Part shown: in pieces, positions 27,259 through 35,518 of the stretch
How positions within the stretch are numbered: position 1 is the stretch's first letter
Layout of the letters: every line of letters begins with the position of its first letter
Origin: CAWCKS01 sp963796195
GTDB taxonomy: Bacteria > Pseudomonadota > Alphaproteobacteria > Rhizobiales > Xanthobacteraceae
DNA: 64,000 nt
Assembly (NCBI GenBank): GCA_963796195.1
Contig: CAWCKS010000005.1
Coordinates: forward strand, 198,052 to 262,051
Direction of reading: 5' to 3'
Notes under the pieces: model-generated
Databases searched by the model: none
Told to the model about the DNA's origin: nothing
What the model saw: only the letters and a program-made list of their open reading frames with translations
Position numbers and translations under genes: made by a program

Positions 27259-28312
27259 ATGTCTGTCGACCCAACGTCTGTGACTGCGGTTCAAGGGCTC
27301 GACCCCACGCGAGCCCGGATCGCCGGTGCGATCAAGCAGGCGTCGGACTCGACCGGCGCCAGCTTCGGATATCTCGTCGCCGCAGCGAAGATCGAGTCCA
27401 ACCTGCAGCCGACCGCCGGCGCCTCGACCTCGTCGGCGCGCGGCCTCTATCAATTCATCGAGCAGACCTGGCTCGGCACGGTGAAGCAGGCGGGTGCGTC
27501 GTTCGGCTACGGCCAGTATGCCGATGCCATCACCCAGCAGCCGTCGGGCACCTACACCGTCAGCGATCCCGCATTGCGCCAGCAGATCCTGAAGCTGCGC
27601 GATGACCCGGCCGCGAACGCCGCGATGGCGGGCGTGCTGACCCAGTCGAACAGCTTCAAGCTGGTCGGCGCCATCGGCCGGCGGCCGACCGACAACGAGC
27701 TCTACATCGCGCACTTCCTCGGCGTCGGCGGCGCCGCAAAGCTTGATCAGCAGCAATGAGAGCAATCCGCAAGCCAATGCGGCGCAAATGTTTCCGCGCG
27801 CGGCCGCGGCCAACCAGCCGATCTTCTACGACAAGAGCGGCGATGCCCGCAGCGTCGGTGGCGTCTATGCCGAGCTGACGCGGCGCTACCAGGCCGCGGC
27901 GAACTCCAGGGCGGCACAAACAGCGATTGCGTTTGCCGGCGGCACGCCCGCGGCGGCTCCGGCGATGACGGTTGCGAGCACGTCGCCGGACCAGGGCTTT
28001 GCGGCATCCCCGCAGCCGTCCGCATCGCAGCTGTTCAATGCATCGTCGACGGCGGTGACGCCGCCGCAGCAAGTCGCCGCCGTCAGCAATGACCGGCCGA
28101 TGTTCCGCTCGCTGTTCCAGGTGGGCGATCGCGCCGACCCGATCTCGCCGACCGTGCGCGAACTCTGGGCCACCGGCCGGGGTCAGGTGCAAGGCCAACT
28201 GCAAGGTCAAGTGCAAGCGTCGAACCCGGTCAATCTCGCGCCTGATATCAAGCTGAAGACGCCAAGCCCGCTCGACCTGTTCAGCGACCCCAACGGCACC
28301 TTCGCCGGCTGA
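27259..28312 (+). CDS. Transglycosylase SLT-like protein (one frameshift)
   Basis: The first 160 residues resemble a lysozyme-like SLT domain: FGYLVAAAKIESNLQPTAGA with the catalytic Glu, then ARGLYQFIEQTWLGTVKQAG and NELYIAHFLGVGGAAKL. An extra G near 27745 shifts the frame. The second half resumes as LISSNESNPQANAAQMFPRA and continues as a low-complexity Ala/Gln-rich tail to 28312, giving about 350 residues. No obvious signal peptide is present, which is known for flagellar or secreted rhizobial proteins of this type. It likely cuts or remodels peptidoglycan. The ATG at 27259 begins MSVDPTSVTAVQG. Confidence 0.82.
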
Positions 28313-28429
28313 CCGGTCGCCGCCGCCTTAATCAATCGTCAACGATTCCAAATATTTATGGTGAACGCTTTGTTAAGCGTCATCCGCTAGGCTGCTTTGT
28401 GTCGATAAAGTTGCGTTTTGTGGATGCCC

Positions 28430-29605
28430 ATGATTGTCAGGCATTTCTTAAGTTGGGTTCGCACTGCCTCGGCGGGCGAACGTGCTGAAGCGACCCGCGC
28501 GCTGGCGCGGGCCCTGCTGTTTTCCGATCTCTCCGACGTCGATCGCGGCGCCGCCGAAGGCGCGCTGCTGATGATGCTGGACGACGGCTCGCCACTGGTT
28601 CGCCAGGCGATGGCCGAGGTGTTCGCCAACAGCGCCGATGCGCCGCCGGAAATCGTGCGGGCGCTGGCCGGCGATCAGTTCGCGGTCGCCGCACCATTGC
28701 TCGAGCAGTCGCCCGTGCTGATGGACGCCGATCTGGTCGATATCGTCGCGACTGGCCAGTCCGACGTGCAATGCGCGATCGCGCGGCGACCGAGACTTGC
28801 CGCTCCCGTGAGTGCCGCGATTGCCGAGGTCGGCCAGGCCGCCGCCTGCCTGGAGCTGATCGAGAATCCCGACGCCGAGATCGCAGCCATGTCGCTCGAC
28901 CGCATCGTCGAGCGCTTCGGACACATCGCGTCGATCCGCGAAGCGTTGCTCGCCAGCGACTTCCTGCCGGCCTCGACGCGGCTCGCGCTGGTCGCGAAGG
29001 TGTCTTCCGTGCTGATCGGCTTCGTCACGGGCCAGCGCTGGCTCAGTGAAGAGCGTGCCGCGCAGGTGGCCGACGAGGCCTGCGAGCGCTCGACGGTCAA
29101 TATCGCCGTGACCAGCGCGGGCGGTGATCTGGCGGGTCTCGTCGCGCATCTGCGCGCGACTGGCGAACTCACGCCAGGCCTGCTGCTGCGTTCGTTGCTG
29201 TCAGGGCGCGTCGAACTGCTTCACGCGGCGCTGGTCGAGCTCACCGGACTGCCCGAAAAGCGGATTGCCGGCATCCTGTCCGAGCGCGCCGGCAGTGGAT
29301 TGAACGCACTGCTGAGCCGTGCCGGCTTCCCTGCCTCGATGCTCGCCGCGTTCCGCGGCGCGCTCAACGCGGTCCATGAGGTCGGTTTCGTCGACACCTA
29401 CGACGGCATGGCGCGGCTGCGCAGCCGCATGGTCGAGCGCGTGCTGACGTCGTGCCAACACGACGAGGCCGCCTCGGAAGCGTTGCTGACATTGCTGCGG
29501 CGCTACGCGACGGAGTCGGCCCGCGAGGAGGCGCGTCGCTATTGCGACGAACTGGTTGCCGAAGACCAGATCGCGACCATCGACGTCAGGCCGATCGCGG
29601 CCTGA
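28430..29605 (+). CDS. DUF2336 domain-containing protein
   Basis: The 391-residue cytoplasmic protein is entirely alpha-helical. It matches DUF2336, a HEAT-like family common in alphaproteobacteria: ERAEATRALARALLFSDLSD, PLVRQAMAEVFANSADAPPE, LADFLPAST-like repeats and SGLNALLSRAGFPASMLAAF. The family has no assigned function and often lies near flagellar or signalling genes. Here the neighbours are a transglycosylase-like gene upstream and an Hpt/response-regulator pair downstream on the other strand. ATG 28430 or 28424 are both possible; the ribosome site is weak. Confidence 0.85.
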   Translation: MIVRHFLSWVRTASAGERAEATRALARALLFSDLSDVDRGAAEGALLMMLDDGSPLVRQAMAEVFANSADAPPEIVRALAGDQFAVAAPLLEQSPVLMDADLVDIVATGQSDVQCAIARRPRLAAPVSAAIAEVGQAAACLELIENPDAEIAAMSLDRIVERFGHIASIREALLASDFLPASTRLALVAKVSSVLIGFVTGQRWLSEERAAQVADEACERSTVNIAVTSAGGDLAGLVAHLRATGELTPGLLLRSLLSGRVELLHAALVELTGLPEKRIAGILSERAGSGLNALLSRAGFPASMLAAFRGALNAVHEVGFVDTYDGMARLRSRMVERVLTSCQHDEAASEALLTLLRRYATESAREEARRYCDELVAEDQIATIDVRPIAA

Positions 29606-29713
29606 GGATAGAGGTATTAAATACCTCCATCGAGATACGGAAAACTCCGCGGAATCGCGGCGATAGCCCTGCAAATTCAATAGCAAAGCGGGCAGCGGTG
29701 GTCGCGCGCGGAG

Positions 29714-30295
29714 CTATTCGGACGGCGCGAGACTTGGTGCAAGAATCACTTCGAGATGCTCGGGTCGATCGCGGTTGACCGCGGTCAGGTAGGCATCGGC
29801 GACCCCGCGCAGCCGCTTGGACAGCTCTTCGGCCGTGCTCATCACACCCATCTTGTTGTGTTCGCGGACGATGGCGTGGATCGCATTGACGTGGTGCCCG
29901 ATCAGTTCGGCCGGCACGCTTTCGATAGCTGGCGAATGTTCGAGGATGCGACACAGGCTGTCCGCAGCCGCGGCCGCAATCGGATAGCCGAAGGTCGCAG
30001 CATCGCCCTTGATGTCGTGGGCTGCGCGAAACAGCTCGACCTTGGTCGTCGCGTTGAAACCTTGCTTCCGTACCGCGTCGAACGCGGCGGCGAGCCGGTC
30101 GCATTCCTTGCTCATCCAGTCTCCGAACTGATCGGAGAGACCGTTCAGGGCCTGCTCGGCGCGCGCGACGGGATCGTCGCGGTCATTCTCGGCGACCCGC
30201 TTCACTGCGGTGCGCAGCGGATTCGGCTGGGTGATGATCTGGTGGTCGTCGAAGGTATCGACCTTGAGTTTGTTCGGGGCTTTTCTGGGTGGCAT
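29714..30295 (-). CDS. Hpt domain protein
   Basis: The 193-residue protein has a central histidine phosphotransfer domain (about 85-190). The phospho-accepting His lies in LFRAAHDIKGDAATFGYPIA, followed by helices with EHSPAIESVPAELIG and HHVNAIHAIVREHNKMG. The N-terminal 60 residues are polar (MPPRKAPNKLKVDTFDDHQI). It shuttles phosphate between a sensor kinase and a receiver. It lies 19 bp after the response regulator on the same strand, a clear operon pair. No histidine kinase gene is in the window. Confidence 0.88.
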   Translation of the reverse strand: MPPRKAPNKLKVDTFDDHQIITQPNPLRTAVKRVAENDRDDPVARAEQALNGLSDQFGDWMSKECDRLAAAFDAVRKQGFNATTKVELFRAAHDIKGDAATFGYPIAAAAADSLCRILEHSPAIESVPAELIGHHVNAIHAIVREHNKMGVMSTAEELSKRLRGVADAYLTAVNRDRPEHLEVILAPSLAPSE

Positions 30296-30314
30296 CGGTT
30301 TTTGTTCACCTGGC

Positions 30315-30860
30315 TCAGGTCGGCGAGCGCGCCTTGTCGAGCAGGGCCGGCTGCTGGATGACTTCGGCCTTGCCGTTGTTGCGGCGCTCCGGTCCGATAT
30401 ACGCATTCGAGGTGTTGCGGCGGCGGTCGGGGCCGAAATAGGTCTTGGTGCGGATGAATGGCCGCGGGCTGACGACGACGTTGAGGATGCGCTGATAGAG
30501 CGCTTTCGCCGAGATCGGCTTGGCGAGGAATTCGGTGACGCCGGCGTCGCGCGCCGTCATGACGCGGCGCTTGTCGCAATGACCGGTCAGGAGAATGATC
30601 GGCACGTACGGATTGCCGCTGCCGTTCGGCTGTCGGATCATCTGCGTCAGTTCGATGCCGTCGAAGATCGGCATCGCCCAGTCGCAGATCACGATGTCGG
30701 GCACATAGTGGATGAACATTTCGAGCGCGGTCGCGCCGTCTTCGGCTTCGTTGACTTCGCGCGCGCCGAACGAATGCAACAGCGTGCGCAGGATGCGCCG
30801 CATATGCGCGTTGTCGTCGCAGATCAGAAACCGCAACTTGTTGAAGTCGATGCCAAACAT
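30315..30860 (-). CDS. Single-domain response regulator with a C-terminal tail
   Basis: A CheY-like receiver (residues about 8-130) has the acidic pair LICDDN, the phospho-acceptor Asp in DIVICDWAMPIFDG, the switch Thr in PIILLTGHCD and Lys in EFLAKPISAKALY. A 50-residue tail follows with two Arg-rich repeats of one motif (FGPDRRRNTS and IGPERRNNGK), common in alphaproteobacterial stand-alone receivers. There is no DNA-binding domain. It is co-transcribed with the Hpt gene. Confidence 0.9.
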   Translation of the reverse strand: MFGIDFNKLRFLICDDNAHMRRILRTLLHSFGAREVNEAEDGATALEMFIHYVPDIVICDWAMPIFDGIELTQMIRQPNGSGNPYVPIILLTGHCDKRRVMTARDAGVTEFLAKPISAKALYQRILNVVVSPRPFIRTKTYFGPDRRRNTSNAYIGPERRNNGKAEVIQQPALLDKARSPT

Positions 30861-30959
30861 CGCCCAAGCCCGACCGAGGGGTAATGGCCATATACCCTCC
30901 GTTAACTATGCCGCCGGCACGTTAACAAAGGGTTGCCGGCAGGGATCGGCGGGCCAGAC

Positions 30960-31736
30960 TCAGGCCCCGAACTGCTCGCGCAGGATCCGCTCTTCGAGGC
31001 TGTGGCCGGGGTCGAACAGCATCTTGATCGCAATGGACTTGTCCGAGACGATCTCGACCCGGCGGACGTCGCGCACCTCGTAATGGTCGGCGACGGCCGC
31101 GACCGGGCGCTTTTCGCTCTCCAGCATCTCGACGACGACGCGGGCGCCGTCCGGGAGCAGGGCCCCGCGCCAGCGTCGTGGCCGGAACGGGCTGATCGGC
31201 GTCAGCGCCATCAGCGCCGCATTGATCGGCAGGATCGGGCCACCGACCGAGAGGTTGTAGGCGCTCGATCCGGCCGGCGTCGCAACCATCACGCCGTCGG
31301 CCACCAGCTCGGCGACGCGCTCGAGGTCGTCGACCAGGATGCGCAGCCGCGCGGTCTGGTGGGTCTGGCGATAGACGTACACTTCATTGATGGCATGGTG
31401 CAGGTGGTGGCCGCCATGGACGCCGGTGGTGCGCATCAACAGCGGGTGGATGACGGTGACCCGGGCCGCGGCAAGTCGGTGCCTGAGGTCGCCCGGATTA
31501 TATTCATTCATCAGGAAACCGACGGTGCCGCGATGCATGCCGTAGATCGGTTTGCCCGCGCGCATGTAGTGATGCAGCGTCTGCAGCATCAGGCCGTCGC
31601 CGCCCAGCGCAACAATGGCGTCGGCATCGGTGGCCGGATGGTTGCCATAAGCCGCAGCGAGCGCGGCTAGCGCCGCCTGGGCCTCAGCGCCTGGACTCGC
31701 TACGAAGGCAAGCCGCTCAAATCCCTGTTTTGCCAT
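30960..31736 (-). CDS. nadK: NAD kinase
   Basis: The enzyme phosphorylates NAD to NADP with ATP. The 258-residue protein has the Gly-rich nucleotide signature DAIVALGGDGLMLQTLHHYM, the conserved NEVYVYR, the substrate loop VADGVMVATPAGSSAYNLSV and GGPILPINAALMALTPISPF. Length and motif order match bacterial NadK and the frame is intact. It begins MAKQGFERLAFVAS at 31736 and is divergent from the cutA remnant with an 82-bp gap, which would hold its promoter. Confidence 0.95.
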   Translation of the reverse strand: MAKQGFERLAFVASPGAEAQAALAALAAAYGNHPATDADAIVALGGDGLMLQTLHHYMRAGKPIYGMHRGTVGFLMNEYNPGDLRHRLAAARVTVIHPLLMRTTGVHGGHHLHHAINEVYVYRQTHQTARLRILVDDLERVAELVADGVMVATPAGSSAYNLSVGGPILPINAALMALTPISPFRPRRWRGALLPDGARVVVEMLESEKRPVAAVADHYEVRDVRRVEIVSDKSIAIKMLFDPGHSLEERILREQFGA

Positions 31737-31818
31737 CGCAGGCCCTTAAAGGCTTGGAAACGAAACATCCGAAGATGCAGCGGGTTGGGCCAACGCTTTG
31801 AAGTGAAAGAGAAATGCC

Positions 31819-31981
31819 ATGGACCGCGCCGTGTTCGTCTATACGACCTTTGCCGGCCTTGTCGAGGCGGAAGAGGCGGCAAAGGTTATCGTCGAGCGCG
31901 ATCTCGGTAATTCCGCTCGAGAGCGTCGACCGCGACTATCTCAACTGGCTGTTGGACGAAACAAAACCGGCGCCAACGTGA
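31819..31981 (+). pseudogene. cutA: Internally deleted CutA remnant
   Basis: The start matches the N-terminus of the divalent-cation tolerance protein CutA (MDRAVFVYTTFAGLVEAEEA to KVIVERDL, about 29 residues). The end matches its C-terminus (IPLESVDRDYLNWLLDETKP, about 24 residues). The 50-60 residues between them, including the conserved trimer core, are absent, and the two parts are in different frames. The junction is near 31907-31912. The family is about 105-110 residues. The deletion of a whole core makes this a true remnant. Confidence 0.75.
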
Positions 31982-31993
31982 GGTTGGCGCCGG
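31968..31993 (-). terminator. Strong intrinsic terminator
   Basis: CCGGCGCCAAC and GTTGGCGCCGG form an 11-bp stem with a short loop. On the minus strand the stem is followed by TTTTGT, as expected for the end of the TPR gene at 32025-32582. On the plus strand it overlaps the end of the cutA remnant. Confidence 0.8.
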
Positions 31994-32024
31994 CTTCTGA
32001 CGTTTCGAGGTGAGCCAAAGAGGC

Positions 32025-32582
32025 TCAGTAAATCGCGTGACCGCCCTTGGCCGTGATGTCGAGAGCGTCCGCCAGCGAACGGTATTCGGGGCAGGTGGTG
32101 CCGCAGATCGAGCCGATCTTCTGCAGATGCAGTTCGGCCTGTTCGCGGTGACCCTGTTCGATCTGCCAGAGGCCGTAATACTGCCACGTGCGGACGTGGT
32201 TCGGATCGGCCTTCAACGCCGCCTCGTACCACAGCTTGGACTGATCGTAGTCGCCGAGCTTGCGGTAGGAGTAGCCGATGAGGTTGGCGACATCGGGCTG
32301 GTCGTCATGCTTCAGCGCACGGAGCTGATCGATCGCGTTGCGGTAATCGTTCTTCTCGTAGATCGTCGCGTACGCGGTCCGGTAGCCCTTGATGAACTCC
32401 ATCTCGGACTTCTTGTCCTTCTTCTTCTTGGTCATCGCGCCGCCGTTATCGGACGAAGACCCCGAGGACGACGGGGGCGGATCGGCGCCGCCGCCGGCCG
32501 CAATCGCCGGGATCGTCGGCGGCACGCCCATGGCGATCACAAAACCTGCGAGCGTCAGTAGCTGGATCGTGGACTTTCTCAT
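32025..32582 (-). CDS. Exported TPR protein
   Basis: The 185-residue protein has a signal peptide (MRKSTIQLLTLAGFVIAMGV, cleavage near AIA-AG), a Ser/Lys-rich spacer and three tetratricopeptide repeats (about 70-165) including LIGYSYRKLGDYDQSKLWYE and AWLQ-type helices (HVRTWQYYGLWQIEQGHREQ). A C-terminal pair of Cys (SICGTTCPEY) may form a disulfide. It is probably a periplasmic protein-protein interaction module. The ATG at 32582 is fixed by the signal peptide. The gene ends in a strong terminator. Confidence 0.85.
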   Translation of the reverse strand: MRKSTIQLLTLAGFVIAMGVPPTIPAIAAGGGADPPPSSSGSSSDNGGAMTKKKKDKKSEMEFIKGYRTAYATIYEKNDYRNAIDQLRALKHDDQPDVANLIGYSYRKLGDYDQSKLWYEAALKADPNHVRTWQYYGLWQIEQGHREQAELHLQKIGSICGTTCPEYRSLADALDITAKGGHAIY

Positions 32583-32934
32583 GAAGGTCTCCTGCTGGTC
32601 GAATTTCGGCCCGTTGAGTCGGAACACCGCCGTCGCACGAACATTCCGCATGGTAGCGACCGGCACGCCGGTGTACAGGGCCCGCGGCGCGGGAATATGA
32701 CGCGGTTGTGTCTTGAATTATTCCCGATTGCCGGGTTCGCGCGGCGGCAAATCGTTCCCTTCGGACGCAAATATTTTTCGCCTCCGCGCCGGCCAACATG
32801 ACCGCGAATTCATGCAGATGAATGCCACCCCAATCCGCACTTCAGAGTGGGTTCAGTGCGTGGGGCTCATGGTGTCGGACATGACGAACGGGAAGGGCAT
32901 TTCCCGCTCCGTCGACCTGGAACAGGAGGACACC

Positions 32935-33324
32935 ATGTTGAAGCAGATTTCCGCGGCCTTGCTGGCCGCTTCACTGTTGACCGCGCCGGCTCTCGCGGCC
33001 GAGGGCAAGTCCACCAGCACGACGCCCGCAACCTCGGCGACCGTGAAGGCGTCGGACAACACCGCCGCCAAATCATCGAACAAGTCGGTGAGCGCGAAGT
33101 CGGCCGACGCGATGAACGCGAACGCGAAGACGACGACAACTCCGCCGGCCGCCGCGACGCCTGCGGCGAAGCCTGCCGTGAAGAAGGTCAGGCACAGCAT
33201 GCATCATCGCCGTCATCACACCACCACCGTCAGCTCGAACGTCGTGAAGTCGCAGAAGGTCGCGAGCATCAAGCACATCCAGTCGTCGAAGTCGGCGATC
33301 AAGGTTCAGCCGGCGAAGTCGTAA
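32935..33324 (+). CDS. Small exported Lys/Thr/Ala-rich basic protein
   Basis: The 129-residue protein has a signal peptide (MLKQISAALLAASLLTAPAL, cleavage after ALA-A). Low-complexity Ala/Thr/Lys/Ser sequence follows with a His-rich patch (RHSMHHRRHHTTTV, about 88-101). A CAGGAGGA ribosome site fixes the ATG at 32935 rather than the upstream starts in the same frame. Proteins of this composition are common in Bradyrhizobium and have no known function. The His patch could bind metal. A stem-loop with a T-run follows. Confidence 0.75.
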   Translation: MLKQISAALLAASLLTAPALAAEGKSTSTTPATSATVKASDNTAAKSSNKSVSAKSADAMNANAKTTTTPPAAATPAAKPAVKKVRHSMHHRRHHTTTVSSNVVKSQKVASIKHIQSSKSAIKVQPAKS

Positions 33325-33703
33325 ATCGACGGCGTCGCTGTTTCTCTGCGGTAACGGCCTTCACCCCCGTCGCTGCCGATTCTCGCAGAGACAACGCCCG
33401 GTTCGCGCCGATCCCACGGTCGGCGCGGACCGGAGTTTTTCCCTTTTGCGATCTCAAGGTCTCGCGCCAAGCAGGTTCGTACCGCAAACTGCTGACTTTG
33501 ATGGCGCTGCCCGGTTACGCGCCGCCGTTGCGCCGGCTGATGGCTCGCGTCACGGCAGTTTGAAGCCGCGGCAGCCGCGCTTTGTGTGTGAGCTGAATCA
33601 CATCGCGACAGCGCTCGGCCGTGCAACTCTCGATCCAGTGCGCGCCTCGTCCGGGGATTGATTGATCGAGGATAAGGCCGCGAGCCGCGCACCGGAGAGA
33701 CAG
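33325..33703. other. Gap with a terminator-like hairpin
   Basis: I see no gene of family type in these 379 bases. The first 110 bases include the stem CGCGCCGA...TCGGCGCG (about 33397-33421) and then GTTTTTCCC, which would end the preceding gene's transcript. The rest shows nothing I can name. Confidence 0.5.
33397..33439 (+). terminator. Hairpin followed by a T-run
   Basis: CGCGCCGA and TCGGCGCG pair around a short loop, and GTTTTTCCC follows after a few bases. It lies about 70 bp after the basic exported protein gene. The tail is spaced from the stem, so the call is moderate. Confidence 0.45.
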
Positions 33704-33838
33704 ATGACCGCCGTCGATGAACCCAAATCCGAGCTCAGCCTCAGGCGCAAGGTGATGCTGACATCAGCCCTGTTCTTTGCCGGCCTCGGCGGTTTCCTGC
33801 TGGCCGGCTATGTCGTGATTGCGCTGTTAAGTTTTTGA
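33704..33838 (+). CDS. 44-residue single-span membrane protein
   Basis: This small gene has a GGAGAGA site six bases before its ATG and encodes a charged N-terminus (MTAVDEPKSELSLRRK) and one transmembrane helix (LFFAGLGGFLLAGYVVIALL). The stop overlaps the convergent gene's stop region by 12 bp. The strong ribosome site and the positive-inside pattern support it. Function unknown. Confidence 0.6.
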   Translation: MTAVDEPKSELSLRRKVMLTSALFFAGLGGFLLAGYVVIALLSF

Positions 33839-34141
33839 GGTGAAGGCCGGGAACGCCTCGTATCCCGACAGCATCTCGCGCGGCGTCTCATCGGCCGGCT
33901 TTTCGCGTGGCGCCGCATCCGTGTTTGCCGTCGGCCAGAAGCCGAGCGAGGTGTGGGTCTCCTTCTTCAGGCTGTTGGTGATGAGACGTCCCTGCATCAG
34001 CTCGCCGAGATAGAGGCCATTTTCCGAGAAGATGTTCTCTTTGCGGAATTCGCCGATGTGGCGTCCATCCGCCGCAAACAGGCCGCCGGAGTCGATCCAG
34101 CCGAAATACTTGCCGTCCCACGTGCACACCAGATCCATCAT
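33827..34141 (-). CDS. Small beta-rich protein, possible 4-fold beta flower
   Basis: The 104-residue protein repeats a short beta-hairpin pattern: YFGWIDSGGLFAADGRHIGE, FRKENIFSENGLYLGEL and RLITNSLKKETHTSLGFW. It resembles the 4-fold beta flower proteins listed in Rhizobiales. The Ala/Pro-rich tail is disordered. The start at 34141 (MMDLVCTWDG) has two adjacent ATG codons; the longer frame from 34231 adds a non-family N-terminus. Its role is unknown. Confidence 0.68.
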   Translation of the reverse strand: MMDLVCTWDGKYFGWIDSGGLFAADGRHIGEFRKENIFSENGLYLGELMQGRLITNSLKKETHTSLGFWPTANTDAAPREKPADETPREMLSGYEAFPAFTSKT

Positions 34142-34227
34142 CGTCCCGTTTCTTGGTTGTTGTCGCCGTCGATTGCTGTCGTCGCTACAATCCTCGCGAG
34201 GCGAGGGCGATTGCGAGTTGATCTCGA

Positions 34228-34464
34228 TCAAAACTGGTCCATGTAGGGGTCGTCATAGCCGAGCCGCTTCTTGACGCAAGGACGCAGCACCTCGGCCTGG
34301 TGCGTGGTCGGATCCTCGTCCACCTTCAGCCCGATCCGCTTCCAGCAATAGTGGCGCGCCGATTGCTCGCGACGGGTGCCGAGCTTGTCGTAGGCGTTCG
34401 CAACGGACGCGACGCCGGGCGTCAGCACGGCGGCAAGCAGGGCAAGGTATAGCATTCGACGCAT
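34228..34464 (-). CDS. Small exported protein with two Cys
   Basis: The 78-residue protein has a signal peptide (MRRMLYLALLAAVLTPGVAS, cleavage near ANA-Y). The mature domain holds RREQSARHYCWKRIGLKVDE and VLRPCVKKRLGYDDPY, two Cys that may pair. The ATG at 34464 is fixed by the signal and by a GGAAGTGCC spacing. It is transcribed toward the beta-flower-like gene, 86 bp away. No known family. Confidence 0.7.
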   Translation of the reverse strand: MRRMLYLALLAAVLTPGVASVANAYDKLGTRREQSARHYCWKRIGLKVDEDPTTHQAEVLRPCVKKRLGYDDPYMDQF

Positions 34465-34664
34465 CGGCACTTCCTGTTTGCGGACCTCGGCCGGATTATC
34501 GCAGAGGCTCACGCGGCGATCCACCGCCGGCGGTCGCCGATAACGGCTTGAGTTTCACCCGGGGAGTGGACTTCAAGCCGCCGAAATAAGCCGCTGTGCG
34601 ACGGTGGTCGGCCGGTTGAAAGTATAAGGGCTGGCTGATAGCTGTTCGGTCCATCGTCTGCGTC

Positions 34665-34736
34665 GCGGATGTCCTGGAAAAGCATGCCCGCGGGCTTGAC
34701 CCGATGGGTGGGTACCGGTTTTCCGAGGACATGCGC
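34665..34736. repeat. REP-like element, family A, with a central insertion
   Basis: The arms GCGGATGTCC and GGACATGCGC surround CTGGAAAAG...TACCGGTTTTCCG. About 24 extra bases (GCATGCCCGCGGGCTTGACC and flanks) lie in the middle compared with the other copies. It abuts the tRNA-Thr gene. Confidence 0.8.
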
Positions 34737-34750
34737 AAACAAGAAGCAGC

Positions 34751-34825
34751 GCCGGCTTAGCTCAGCGGTAGAGCAGCGGTTTTGTAAACCGAAGGTCGGG
34801 GGTTCAATCCCCTCAGCCGGCACCA
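34751..34825 (+). tRNA. tRNA-Thr (anticodon TGT)
   Basis: A full cloverleaf can be drawn: acceptor GCCGGCT with AGCCGGC, D arm GCTC/GAGC, anticodon stem CGGT/ACCG with loop TTTGTAA (anticodon TGT), and T arm GGGGGTTCAATCCCC. The CCA end is encoded. The 27-43 pair is G-A, as tolerated in this tRNA. Confidence 0.95.
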
Positions 34826-35047
34826 TAGTTTATCGGACGGGGCAGCCCCACCGGGGCCGCCAATCAAGCTTGATTGCCGACCCTGGGTTTCGCGGTCTGA
34901 AGTCATCGAAATAGAACGCGACTTGAGCTTGTCGGTTGGGAGCCACAGAGCTGATAATAGTAGAGGTCCAGAATACATTGAAAATTGGCATCGTCTCGGA
35001 CCGGTCATTTGGACGCGAGACCGCCTGCGTCGCGGCGGGATAAATTG

Positions 35048-35245
35048 ATGGCCACCCGCGAACATCGTCTCGCAGAATTCTCTACCGGCACGCCCAAGGA
35101 TGGCTTGCCGGTGGAATTGCTGTGCCAAGATCACGCCGGCACCTACGTGCTCCCGTTTGCGTGCCTTTGGACAGACGGCGCGTGGCGCAATTCTGAGGGT
35201 GGTGCGTTGATCGATGCGCGAGTCATTGGGTGGCGGGCGTATTGA
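35048..35245 (+). CDS. Small protein of unknown function
   Basis: The 65-residue protein starts MATREHRLAEFSTGTPKDGL and contains VELLCQDHAGTYVLPFACLW, with two Cys and no membrane segment. The composition and clean frame look like a real cytoplasmic protein of a family seen in Bradyrhizobium. There is no recognised domain. The ATG at 35048 is preferred over 34985. The base composition of this stretch is lower in GC than its neighbours. Confidence 0.6.
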   Translation: MATREHRLAEFSTGTPKDGLPVELLCQDHAGTYVLPFACLWTDGAWRNSEGGALIDARVIGWRAY

Positions 35246-35253
35246 TGTTGCCC

Positions 35254-35280
35254 AAAGAAGAAGCCGCTCGAAGGCGGCTG
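35254..35280 (-). terminator. Intrinsic terminator of the small membrane gene
   Basis: On the minus strand AGCCGCC-TTCG-AGCGGCT is followed by TCTTCTTT. It lies 25 bp past the stop of the 31-residue gene at 35305-35400 and supports that gene. Confidence 0.65.
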
Positions 35281-35304
35281 GTTCAAATTCAACCTGTGCA
35301 CTGG

Positions 35305-35400
35305 TCAGGCGAACATCGACTTCCGTTTGCGATAGCCTGCAAAGCCAAGCCCTGCGAAGCCAACCAGCATCACGACCCATGTGAGGGTTCGGGACGTCAC
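35305..35400 (-). CDS. 31-residue PEP-CTERM-like anchor peptide
   Basis: A GGAGGAG ribosome site lies nine bases before a GTG start. The product is short: a few polar residues (TSRTLT), then WVVMLVGFAGLGFAGYRKRK and a short tail (SMFA). The W-x-M-L-x-G-F-A-G-L-G-F-x-G-Y-R-x-x-x pattern is the transmembrane and basic tail of PEP-CTERM sorting signals, normally found at the end of large exported proteins. The Pro-Glu-Pro motif is missing and no upstream protein is attached. A terminator follows. It may be a free-standing anchor-like peptide or a relic. Exosortase is not in the window. Confidence 0.55.
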   Translation of the reverse strand: MTSRTLTWVVMLVGFAGLGFAGYRKRKSMFA

Positions 35401-35518
35401 CGACCGTATCTCCTCCGGCTCAACGAATGCTCCCTGAGACCGTCACGCCAATTCAGTCAAAGTTGAGCCTCAATCTCAGAATAATCGGCTTATGCTTGTT
35501 CCTCCGACGAGGACAGAA

